A stretch of 64,000 nucleotides of DNA from Jiella flava (GTDB lineage Bacteria > Pseudomonadota > Alphaproteobacteria > Rhizobiales > Rhizobiaceae). Where the stretch lies: assembly GCF_017349315.1 (NCBI RefSeq), contig NZ_JAFMPP010000003.1, forward strand, positions 1 through 64,000, written 5' to 3'. Below the pieces are notes generated by a model. It saw nothing but the letters and a program-made list of their open reading frames with translations, was not told where the DNA came from and searched no databases. Position 1 is the stretch's first letter; every line of letters begins with the position of its first letter. This document shows positions 8,056 through 15,500 of this stretch, in pieces. A program made the translations under genes and the position numbers.

Positions 8056-9576
8056 ATGGCAGCGGACAAGAAGGGCATCGCCTACGTCACGGCCGAGGCC
8101 GGCTATTTCGAAAAGCGGGTGTTGAAGAAATACGCAGGGGTGTGGTCGCTCTGGGCGCTTGGCGTCGGCGCGGTCATTTCGGGCCAGTATTCCGGCTGGA
8201 ATCTTGGCCTTCTCTCCGGCGGCTGGGGCGGTATGCTGATCGCCACCATCATCATCGCCATCATGTATCTTGGCCTGACCTTCTCGATCGCCGAGATGTC
8301 GCCCGCCCTGCCGCATACCGGCGCGGCCTATTCCTTCGCCCGCACCACCATGGGCCAATGGGGCGGCTTCGTCACCGGCCTGTTCGAAAATGTCGAATAT
8401 GTGCTGACGCCGGCCGTCGTGGTGTTCTTCATCGGCTCCTATCTCACCGGCATCTTCGGCACGCCGACGGAGTTCCAGCCGGTCTGGTGGATCCTCGGCT
8501 ACGTCGTCTTTGTCGGGCTGAACATCGTCGGGGTCGAGATGTCCTTTAAAGTCACGGTTATCGTGACGCTGCTGGCGCTGGCGGTCCTTGTCGTTTTCTT
8601 CGTCTCCGCCCTGCCGCATTTCGACTTCGCGCGCTGGGCGCTGAATATCGGGCCGGGGGGCGCGCTGCTAAAGGACGGCAACGGCCCGTTCCTGCCGATG
8701 GGGATCGCCGGGGCCCTGGCCGCGATGCCCTTTGCGGTCTGGTCGTTCCTGGCGATCGAGCAATTGCCGCTCGCCGCCGAGGAATCGGCCGATCCGCAGC
8801 GCGACATGCCGAAGGGCATCATTCTCGGCATGCTGACGCTGATCCTCACCGCCTTTCTGATCCTCTTCCTCAATCCGGCACTGCCGGGGGTGGGCTCCTA
8901 TGCGCTGGGTTCCTCGGGCGAACCGCTGCTCGACGGCTTTCGCGCGATCTACGGTTCGGGGCTCGCCAAGGTGCTGGCCTTCGTGGCGATCATCGGCCTC
9001 GTCGCCTCCTTCCACACCATCATCTTCGCCCAGGGGCGGCAGATCTACTCGCTGTCGCGGGCGGGCTATTTTCCCCCCTTCCTTTAGGTCACCCATGACG
9101 CGCGCAAGACGCCGCATGTGGCGATGATCGCCGGCGCCTTGGTCGGGCTGGCGATCATGCTGGCGCTGTTCTTCGGTCTCGGCGCGGACGCCGGCGAGGC
9201 GGTGATTGGTGGCACGCTGCTCAACATGGCGGTGTTCGGGGCGATGTGCAGCTATATCGCCCAGGCGATCTCCTTCATTCTCCTGCGTCGGAACCACGCC
9301 GAGATCGCACGGCCCTATCGCTCGCCCTTCGGCATTCCCGGCGCGGTCGCGACGATTGTCATCGCTCTCGTCACCCTCAGCTTCCAGTTCTCCGATCCGA
9401 CATATCGGTTGGGCGTGCTTGGCGTTGCCATCTGGTTCGCCATCGGCCTCGTCTATTTCGCTTTCGTCGGTCGCCACCGGCTGATTCTCTCGCCGGAGGA
9501 GGAGTTCGCGATCGAGCATGCCAGCCGCAGCGAAGCGGCCGCCGCCGGCATGCAGGATCCGGCCGGCGCCCACTGA
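8056..9576 (+). pseudogene. eat: Ethanolamine permease (APC superfamily), interrupted by an in-frame TAG
   Basis: The reading frame opens at ATG 8056 (MAADKKGIAYVTAEAGYFEK, after GAAGGGG) and runs as a typical amino-acid/ethanolamine permease: YAGVWSLWALGVGAVISGQY, AYSFARTTMGQWGGF, WSFLAIEQLPLAAEES, HTIIFAQGRQIYSLSRAGYF. Codon 344 (9085-9087) is TAG, inside the phrase PPFL*VTHDARKTPHVA. The same frame then continues without interruption to 9576 with the last membrane segments. A single change from TCG (Ser) would explain it. Read as intact, the product is 506 residues; as written, 343 residues that lack the final helices. The eutBC genes next to it are undamaged. The stop is either a true recent nonsense mutation or a base-calling error. 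Confidence 0.88.
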
Positions 9577-9623
9577 GGACTGGTGCCGGCGTATCAGGCT
9601 GACATCGAAGCTATGGGGCCTCC

Positions 9624-9651
9624 GCCGCGTGTCGGGTTCGACACGCGGCGT
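9624..9651 (+). terminator. Hairpin terminator after the permease gene
   Basis: A perfect 12-bp stem CGCCGCGTGTCG (9624-9635) / CGACACGCGGCG (9640-9651) with a GGTT loop, 48 bases past the permease stop codon. It is a strong stem, but only TCTGT follows instead of a T-run. Confidence 0.55.
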
Positions 9652-9714
9652 CTGTCGTAATGGCGCCCGGGTTCGCGGCGAAGTCGGCGCGACCGAAGCC
9701 GGTTGGATCGAATG

Positions 9715-9771
9715 CTTTGAATCCCGAAATCTTGCGTCGCCGAAAGTCGATGCAGCAGTCGGGCCGGTGCT
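9715..9771 (-). repeat. Decayed module 1 of the palindromic repeat, copy J
   Basis: Read on the plus strand, CTTTGAATC, CTTGC, GCCGA, TCGAT and TCGGGCC appear in the order and spacing of reverse-oriented copies C and I, with many substitutions. Module 2 is not recognisable. The remaining gene-free DNA (9652-10066) upstream of terC shows no gene. Confidence 0.5.
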
Positions 9772-10066
9772 TGGCGGTCGCATTCGAACAATGCCGCTGA
9801 CCGGCCGACACTGCGGCAACGCGTCTCAAAAAACTCCCCGGCTAGAGTTTGCAGTCGCCACCCGACACCACATCTATGGGCCAACGCCGGCGCCGGCCCG
9901 AAAAGCGGCACCGGCGTCGTCACATCGGTGTCGATCGCATGCCATGGTTCGTGCGATCCGCCATCGGGACGCTGACGAGCAGACGGATCGGCGAGGCGAA
10001 ATCCTCAGCCCTGACCGACGCTTGGCGAACCGGCATCGGGCCGGTCGCGCCCATGGGAGTTGACTG

Positions 10067-11101
10067 TTGGAAGATCTGTTCACGAGCGCGTCGGGTGACG
10101 ACACCATTCCAGCCGTCATCTGGCTCGCGACGATCGCCGGCTTTGCCGGGCTGTTCATCTTCGACTTCGTCACCCATGTGCGCAAGGCGCATGAGCCGAG
10201 CTTCAGGGAAGCGGCGTTCTGGTCGATTTTCTATATCGTCCTGGCTTGCCTGTTTGGCGGCGGTGTCTTTTGGTTCTGGGACCACGTCCACGGCATCGAG
10301 TTCTTTGCCGGCTTCATCACCGAAAAGAGTCTGTCGGTCGACAATCTTTTCGTCTTTGTGATCATCATGAAGTCGTTTCAGGTGCCGCGCGAGGATCAGC
10401 AGAAGGCGCTTTTGATCGGCATCGTGCTGGCGCTGATCATGCGCGGCATCTTCATCGCCATCGGCGCCGCGGCGATCGAGCGCTTTGCCTGGGTATTCTA
10501 TATTTTCGGTCTGTTCCTTTTGTGGACGGCTTGGAAACTCGCGGTCGAAAGCCTCTCGGGCCACAAGCAGACCGACGGTGAATACGAGCCCAACGTCTTC
10601 GTCAAATGGTTCCAGACCCATCTGCCGGTAACCTCGGAGTTCGAAGGCAATGCCTTGACGGTGAAGCGTGACGGCAAGCGATTCTACACCCCGATGGTGA
10701 TCGTCATCATCGCGCTCGGCATGACCGACATCCTGTTTGCGCTGGATTCAATCCCGGCGATCTACGGGCTGACGGATGCGCCCTACATCGTCTTCACCGC
10801 CAATGCCTTTGCGCTGCTCGGCCTGTTGCAGCTCTATTTCCTGCTCGGTGGGCTGCTTGACCGGCTGGTCTATCTCGGCTTCGGCCTCGCGCTCGTCCTT
10901 GGCTTCATCGGCGTCAAGCTGATCTTCCACGCTCTCGAGGAAAACTCGCTGCCCTTTATCAATGGCGGTCAGCCGATCGAGAGCATGCCGCATATTTCGA
11001 CGCCGCTCTCCTTGGGGGTGATCATCGGGATCTTGGTGATCACCACGATTGCCAGCCTGTTGAAGAGCCGGTCGATGGGATCGTCGTCCGGTGATCATTG
11101 A
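10067..11101 (+). CDS. TerC family integral membrane protein
   Basis: 344 residues from a TTG at 10067, with GGGAG 7 bases upstream. TerC-family proteins are multi-helix membrane proteins named from tellurite resistance; several act in manganese export or metalation of exported proteins. The family signature is clear: GFITEKSLSVDNLFVFVIIM and GMTDILFALDSIPAIYG carry the acidic membrane residues. About eight membrane segments are visible, including FIFDFVTHV, IEFFAGFI and LYFLLGGLLDRLVYLGFGLA. It lies 75 bases upstream of atpI in the same direction. I looked for a yybP-ykoY manganese riboswitch upstream and did not recognise one. Confidence 0.9.
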   Translation: MEDLFTSASGDDTIPAVIWLATIAGFAGLFIFDFVTHVRKAHEPSFREAAFWSIFYIVLACLFGGGVFWFWDHVHGIEFFAGFITEKSLSVDNLFVFVIIMKSFQVPREDQQKALLIGIVLALIMRGIFIAIGAAAIERFAWVFYIFGLFLLWTAWKLAVESLSGHKQTDGEYEPNVFVKWFQTHLPVTSEFEGNALTVKRDGKRFYTPMVIVIIALGMTDILFALDSIPAIYGLTDAPYIVFTANAFALLGLLQLYFLLGGLLDRLVYLGFGLALVLGFIGVKLIFHALEENSLPFINGGQPIESMPHISTPLSLGVIIGILVITTIASLLKSRSMGSSSGDH

Positions 11102-11176
11102 CGCCAGCTTGCGTCGGGCCTTGCGGGCTGCCACAGGTGGGCGCGAACGGGGCGAGATGAACCATCGAGCCAGGGA

Positions 11177-11593
11177 GTGGCGGGCGTGGCAGCGAAGGAC
11201 GAGGACGTGGACGCGGTGGGCGAAACGCCGGTCGGCGGCTCCGGCGCAAATGACGCGGCGGCCTGGGACGTTCGCCGCGACCAGCTGTCGCGCAAGCTCG
11301 CGGAACATCGCACCCGGCTCGATATCGAGGCGCGGGCCAGCCGCAAGGCGGGGAGCTCGCAGGGAATCGCCGAGGGGCTGAAGCTTGCCAGCGAATTTGC
11401 CGCAGGGATCATCGTCGGCGCGGCGATCGGCTATTTCATCGACCGCGCCGCCGGCACCACGCCTTTCGGTCTGATCTTTTTCCTGATGATCGGCTTCGCC
11501 GCCGGGGTGCGCAACATTCTGCGGGCGGTGTCGCCTGAAACCAAGCCGGTCGCCAAGCCGCCTCAGATCGGGCCGAATGACGGCAAAAGGTGA
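11177..11593 (+). CDS. atpI: ATP synthase protein I (F0 assembly factor)
   Basis: 138 residues from a GTG at 11177. The N-terminal half is hydrophilic (LSRKLAEHRTRLD). The C-terminal half has the AtpI pattern of two membrane helices, LASEFAAGIIVGAAIGYFID and FGLIFFLMIGFAAGVRNILR. AtpI assists c-ring assembly and is the usual first gene of the F0 operon in alphaproteobacteria. A second GTG four codons in is an alternative start. Confidence 0.9.
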   Translation: MAGVAAKDEDVDAVGETPVGGSGANDAAAWDVRRDQLSRKLAEHRTRLDIEARASRKAGSSQGIAEGLKLASEFAAGIIVGAAIGYFIDRAAGTTPFGLIFFLMIGFAAGVRNILRAVSPETKPVAKPPQIGPNDGKR

Positions 11594-11711
11594 CGGCAAT
11601 GGCCGCATGTGGTGTCAAACTCATGGAAGGGGTGTTGCTTCGCGCCTTCGGGAACGCTATGGGCAATCCGTCTCTTCTTGGGCGCAGTAATTCGACGAAG
11701 GACCAGGCCGT

Positions 11712-12470
11712 TTGGCATACGACCCGATAGATCCGATCCATCAGTTCCAGATCTTCCGTATTGTTCCGATCAAGATCGGAAGCTGGGATTTTTCCTTTAC
11801 GAACTCCGCCCTGTTCATGGTGCTGACCGTCGCGGTCACGGCCGGTTTTCTTTATTATACGACCCGTGGGCGGGGTCTCGTTCCGTCACGTGGGCAATCG
11901 ATCACCGAGCTCAGCTACGAGTTCACCGCCAACATGCTGCGTGACGCGGCCGGCACGGCGGGCATGAAGTTTTTCCCCTTCGTGTTCTCGATCTTCATGT
12001 TTGTTCTGGTGGCGAATCTGTTCGGCATGATGCCGTATTTCTTCACCGTGACCAGCCATCTGATCGTCACCTTCGCCCTGGCGATGCTGGTGATCAGCGT
12101 GGTCGTCGTCTACGGTCTGATGAAGCACGGGCTGCATTTCTTCCACCTCTTCGTGCCGCCCGGCGTCCCGGCGGCGCTGTTGCCGCTCGTCGTTTTGATC
12201 GAGGTGGTGTCGTTTCTGTCGCGCCCGGTTTCGCTGTCGGTTCGTCTGTTCGCCAACATGCTCGCCGGCCACATCACGCTGAAAGTCTTCGCAGGCTTTA
12301 TCGTCTCCTTGAGCGCACTCGGCACGCTCGGTATTCTCGGCTCGATCCTGCCGCTCGCCATGGTGGTGGCGCTGACGGCTCTGGAGTTCCTGGTCGCCGC
12401 TCTGCAGGCCTATGTGTTCGCGGTGCTGACCTGCATGTATCTCAACGACGCCATTCATCCGGGTCACTGA
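11712..12470 (+). CDS. atpB: ATP synthase F0 subunit a
   Basis: 252 residues from a TTG at 11712 ([14 protein letters not shown]), with GAAGGA upstream. Subunit a forms the proton half-channels next to the c-ring. The essential arginine helix is present as [20 protein letters not shown], and the final helix [20 protein letters not shown] is typical. It is the second gene of the F0 operon, 118 bases after atpI. Confidence 0.96.
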   Translation: MAYDPIDPIHQFQIFRIVPIKIGSWDFSFTNSALFMVLTVAVTAGFLYYTTRGRGLVPSRGQSITELSYEFTANMLRDAAGTAGMKFFPFVFSIFMFVLVANLFGMMPYFFTVTSHLIVTFALAMLVISVVVVYGLMKHGLHFFHLFVPPGVPAALLPLVVLIEVVSFLSRPVSLSVRLFANMLAGHITLKVFAGFIVSLSALGTLGILGSILPLAMVVALTALEFLVAALQAYVFAVLTCMYLNDAIHPGH

Positions 12471-12563
12471 TCCCGTTCGGGAACAGTTTGCTCAGATCCA
12501 CCTCCGCATGGCGCTTTGCGCCTTTCAACCGCCGCTATCAGACACATTCAAAGGAGTTTCGAC

Positions 12564-12791
12564 ATGGAAGCGGATGCAGCTAAGTTCATCGGTGCCGGTA
12601 TCGCCTGCCTTGGTATGGGCGGCGCCGGAATCGGCCTCGGCACGATTTTTGGTCAGTACCTGGCGGGCGCTCTGCGCAACCCGTCGGCCGCCGATGGCCA
12701 GTTCGGCCGCCTGATCTTCGGCTTCGCAGTGACGGAAGCGCTCGGCATCTTCTCGCTGCTGATCGCCCTCCTGCTGCTCTTCGCCGTCTAA
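12564..12791 (+). CDS. atpE: ATP synthase F0 subunit c
   Basis: 75 residues, with AAGGAG upstream of the ATG at 12564. Two hydrophobic helices form a hairpin around the polar loop RNPSA. The proton-carrying carboxylate is Glu58 in the phrase [10 protein letters not shown]. The glycine-rich first helix ([14 protein letters not shown]) packs the c-ring. Longer readings upstream are not supported by the family. Confidence 0.97.
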   Translation: MEADAAKFIGAGIACLGMGGAGIGLGTIFGQYLAGALRNPSAADGQFGRLIFGFAVTEALGIFSLLIALLLLFAV

Positions 12792-12866
12792 GCGAAGACA
12801 TTTTCGCCTTAACCGTTGCGACCGGCGGCCGACCAGCCGCCGGTCATTCTTGCCGGAGACACCGCG

Positions 12867-13472
12867 ATGTTCGTCACGCAAGCCTTCGCCCAGGACGGTG
12901 AAGCGACGGGTTCCGCCCAGACCACCGCTCCAGGTGTGCCGGGCGCTGTTCATCAGGGCACTGTTGCCCATACGGAACACAAGGAGGGGTTTCCCCCCTT
13001 CAATCCCGAATATTTTCCGTCGCAGATCCTGTGGCTGGCGATCACCTTCGGCGTCTTCTACTGGCTTTTGAAAAACGTCATCATGCCGCGCATCGGCGGC
13101 ATTTTGGAGAATCGGCGTGATCGCATCGCGCTCGATCTCGAGGCGGCTGAGCGGATGCGCTCCGACGCCGACGAGGCCGAGGCGGCCTATGAACAGGAGC
13201 TGGCCGAGGCTCGCAACCGCGCCCATTCGATCGCCCATGAGGCGAAGGAATCGGCCCGCAGCGATGCCGAGAAGGAGCGCAAGCGTCTCGACGGCGAGCT
13301 CGACAAGAAGCTCGAAGAGGCCCAAGCCCGCATCGCCGGGGTGAAGGGTTCGGCTCTCGCCGAGGTCGATCAGATCGCCCGCGACGTGACCGACACGATC
13401 CTGCGCGAAGTCGCGAGCATCGAGGCGAGCCAGGATGAGATCGCCAATGCCGTCGCTCAGGCCGGCCGCTAA
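12867..13472 (+). CDS. ATP synthase F0 subunit b' (second b-type subunit)
   Basis: 201 residues from the ATG at 12867 (MFVTQAFAQDGE). After a polar N-terminus, one membrane helix follows (PSQILWLAITFGVFYWLLKN), then a long charged helical stalk (residues about 75-200) rich in Glu, Ala and Arg. The presence of both b' and b, as here, is the arrangement of photosynthetic bacteria and most alphaproteobacteria, where the two form a heterodimeric peripheral stalk. An in-frame start at 12816 is possible but has no ribosome site. Confidence 0.93.
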   Translation: MFVTQAFAQDGEATGSAQTTAPGVPGAVHQGTVAHTEHKEGFPPFNPEYFPSQILWLAITFGVFYWLLKNVIMPRIGGILENRRDRIALDLEAAERMRSDADEAEAAYEQELAEARNRAHSIAHEAKESARSDAEKERKRLDGELDKKLEEAQARIAGVKGSALAEVDQIARDVTDTILREVASIEASQDEIANAVAQAGR

Positions 13473-13484
13473 GGGAGACCGATC

Positions 13485-13967
13485 ATGATGACGAATTCAT
13501 TCTGGGCATTTGTCGGCCTCGTCATTTTCTTCGCCATCGTCTTCTATATCAAGGCGCCGTCGAAGGTCGGCAAGAACCTTGATGAGCGCGCCGCTCGGAT
13601 CCGCAAGGAGATCGAGGAGGCTCGCGAGCTGAAGGAAGAGGCCAAGCAGCAGCTGGCCGAATATCAGCGGCGTCGCCGCGAGGCCGAGCAGGAGGCGAAG
13701 GACATCGTCGCGGCGGCCAAGCGCGAGGCCGAGGCGATGCTGAAGGACGCCCGCCGGCGCAACGAGGAATATGTCGAGCGCCGCACCGCCATGGCCGAGG
13801 CGAAGATCGCCCAGGCCGAGAGCGACGCGATCGCCGAGGTTCGTGCTTCAGCGGTGAACATCGCCGTCGAGGCGTCGGCGAAGATCATCGCCGATCGCAA
13901 TTCCGGCGGCTCCAGCGGCTCGTTCATCGACCAGTCGATCAAGGAAGTGCAAAAGCGCCTCAACTGA
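13485..13967 (+). CDS. atpF: ATP synthase F0 subunit b
   Basis: 160 residues, 12 bases after b'. It has an N-terminal membrane anchor (FWAFVGLVIFFAIVFYI) and then a long coiled-coil stalk (KEEAKQQLAEYQRRRREAEQ). It pairs with b' and joins F0 to the delta subunit of F1. It is the last gene of the operon; the F1 genes (atpHAGDC) are not next to it, as is normal in Hyphomicrobiales. Confidence 0.95.
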   Translation: MMTNSFWAFVGLVIFFAIVFYIKAPSKVGKNLDERAARIRKEIEEARELKEEAKQQLAEYQRRRREAEQEAKDIVAAAKREAEAMLKDARRRNEEYVERRTAMAEAKIAQAESDAIAEVRASAVNIAVEASAKIIADRNSGGSSGSFIDQSIKEVQKRLN

Positions 13968-13996
13968 TCGGCCCGAGCGCCAGATCGCCGTTCAGA

Positions 13997-14024
13997 AAGC
14001 CGGGCCTCAGGGTCCGGCTTTTTT
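13997..14024 (+). terminator. Rho-independent terminator of the F0 ATP synthase operon
   Basis: Stem AAGCCGGGCC (13997-14006) / GGTCCGGCTT (14011-14020), ten pairs with one G-T wobble, and a TCAG tetraloop. It runs directly into a T-tract (14019-14024), 30 bases after the atpF stop. This is the clearest intrinsic terminator in the window. Confidence 0.88.
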
Positions 14025-14105
14025 CGTTTGGCGGGGAATGCGGGGATATCGGCGACGGGCGGTTTTGCCGTCGTCCGCGTCCCCTTGGCGTTCTGACGCC
14101 CTAGA

Positions 14106-15156
14106 TGTGGGATTTCGATAGGTTGTCCATTCGGGCCTGACCGAAGAGATTGGAGTTACGACGCTTCAACCGCTTTCGGAGGCAGGCCCGAATGAACATC
14201 CACAAGAATGCCCGCTTGACGCCACATGGTCGAGAGCGACTGGTGAGGGCGATGAAGGGCGGGCAAACGCCGCAGGCCGCGGCCCGTGACGCAGGCGTTT
14301 GCCCGCGCACGGCGCGCAAATGGTGGAGTCGTTATCAGGCCGAGGGCATTGCGGGCCTTCAGGACCGATCATCGCGACCGAGGCGGCTGCGCAAGCCGAC
14401 GCCTGACGCGGTGAAGGCCGAGTTCGTCGGCCTGCGTCGGCAGCGATTGACAGGAAAGCATGTGGCCCGTCTCACCGGGGTCTCGCGTTCGACGGTCAGC
14501 CGTCTTCTTCGCGGCGAGAAGCTTTCGCGCGCCAGGGATCTCGAACCGAAGGAGCGGACGCGGCGTTACGAGCACCGGCGCCCCGGCGACATGATCCATC
14601 TCGACATCAAGAAACTTGGCCGCTTCGAGCGTCCCGGTCATCGAGTGACAAGGGGATCGCACGGGCCAGTCCTCACCGCGCAGCCACGGCAAATCCGGCT
14701 ATGGCTGGGAGACTGTCCATGTCGCGATCGACGATCACTCCCGGCTCTCTTTCACCGAGATCCATCCCGACGAAAAAGCCGTCAGTGCCGTCGCCCATCT
14801 GAAGGCCGCCATCATCTGGTACAAAAGCCTTGGCGTGAAAATCCGCCGGGTCATGACCGACAACGGCGCCTGCTATAAATCCAAGGCCTTGCGAAAGACC
14901 TGTCGCGACCTCGGCCTCAAACACGTCAGGACCAAGCCCGACACGCCGAAAACCAACGGCAAGGCCGAGCGCTTCATCCAGGCTGCCTTGCGCGAATGGG
15001 CCTATGGAAATTCCTACCAAACATCGCAAGAGCGAGCCAACGCACTGCCGTTCTGGAACCACCTCTACAACTGGCACCGTCCTCACGGCGGCATCAACGA
15101 TCAAACCCCAATCTCCCGATTAGGCTTCAATCGCGACAACCTGTTGCGACACCACA
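14106..15156 (+). mobile_element. IS481-family insertion sequence (1051 bp)
   Basis: The ends are imperfect inverted repeats. Both begin TGTGG read inwards and share CAGGTTGTC- or TAGGTTGTC-type sequence about 17 bases in. Length and internal transposase match IS481. The flanks are CCTAGA on the left and TCTAAC on the right; IS481 is known to target NCTAGN, so the CTA core fits although the two flanks are not an exact duplication. The right end abuts palindromic repeat copy I exactly where the spacer between modules 1 and 2 would be. Confidence 0.85.
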
Positions 15157-15161
15157 TCTAA
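14192..15161 (+). pseudogene. IS481-type DDE transposase, frameshifted
   Basis: The first frame starts at ATG 14192 (MNIHKNARLTPHGRERLV) and carries two helix-turn-helix segments (about residues 20-65 and 75-115) and the start of the catalytic core (DMIHLDIKKLGRF). Near 14650 the phrase GHRVT is followed by one extra A in GACAAGGGG. Removing that A gives V-T-G-D-R-T-G-Q-S-S-P-R and restores the frame into YGWETVHVAIDDHSRL, then VMTDNGACYKSKAL and NGKAERFIQ, which complete the DDE core. The stop codon (15159-15161) lies just outside the element. The transposase is inactive unless the extra base is a sequencing error. Confidence 0.85.
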
Positions 15162-15222
15162 CTCTTTGAATCGACGCATCTTGCTTTGCCGAGAATCGAT
15201 CCCGCTTGTCGGGCCGATGCTG
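15157..15222 (-). repeat. Module 1 of the palindromic repeat, copy I, cut by the IS
   Basis: Read on the plus strand, TCTAACTCTTTGAATCGACG is the reversed spacer of intact copies (compare copy G), followed by CATCTTGCTTTGCCGAGAATCGAT and ending GGGCCGATGC. Module 2 should lie to the left, but the IS right end is there instead. The DNA left of the IS (14070-14105) has GCGTCC, GGCG and GACGCCCTA in a partly matching order, which may be a worn remainder of module 2. Confidence 0.65.
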
Positions 15223-15295
15223 GAGCATGATCGATATTTTGCGCCGGGGCAAAAATCCCCGGAGCTCCTATTCTCAGGGATCTGAAATCGTGCTC
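15223..15295. repeat. RIME-like palindromic element
   Basis: Outer arms GAGCATGAT (15223-15231) and ATCGTGCTC (15287-15295) pair with one mismatch. Inside is a 6-bp CCGGGG/CCCCGG stem around CAAAAAT. It follows repeat copy I directly. Similar GAGCATGAT-bordered palindromes are widespread between genes in Hyphomicrobiales. Confidence 0.55.
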
Positions 15296-15297
15296 TT

Positions 15298-15327
15298 TTG
15301 CCCGCCCGATCATCGTCAGGCGGGCAA
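15298..15327. other. Hairpin downstream of the TonB receptor gene
   Basis: TTGCCCGCC (15298-15306) and GGCGGGCAA (15319-15327) pair perfectly. A second stem TGGACGGAC/GTCCGTCCA lies at 15427-15455, closer to the receptor stop codon at 15501. Either may end the receptor transcript; neither has a T-run. The rest of 15328-15500 shows nothing coding. Confidence 0.4.
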
Positions 15328-15500
15328 GACACCTCGTTGCAGGACTAGGAGACGCCCCTCACATGGGCCCCGTCACATGGGCCAACGAGCGGCGGAGAAT
15401 TGAGGTGGCCTTCGCCGCAAATGGGGTGGACGGACCGCATTCGTCAGTCCGTCCAAGGCCCGGCCCCGCATGGCGACCCGCGTCGCTCGCTCGATACTTC

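Noticed and set aside
9085-9087. Pyrrolysine or other recoded amber codon in the permease
   Set aside because: No pyl genes or context. APC permeases do not carry pyrrolysine. A point mutation or base-call error is simpler.
9594-9923. Possible small gene on the minus strand before terC
   Set aside because: Arg-rich, overlaps the hairpin and the decayed repeat copy J, and resembles no family.
9652-10066. Manganese (yybP-ykoY) riboswitch upstream of the TerC gene
   Set aside because: Looked for because TerC genes can carry one; I could not find the conserved loops.
14640-14660. Programmed ribosomal frameshift in the IS481 transposase
   Set aside because: IS481 transposases are normally a single frame and no slippery run of A or T is present. 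A plain one-base insertion explains the data.
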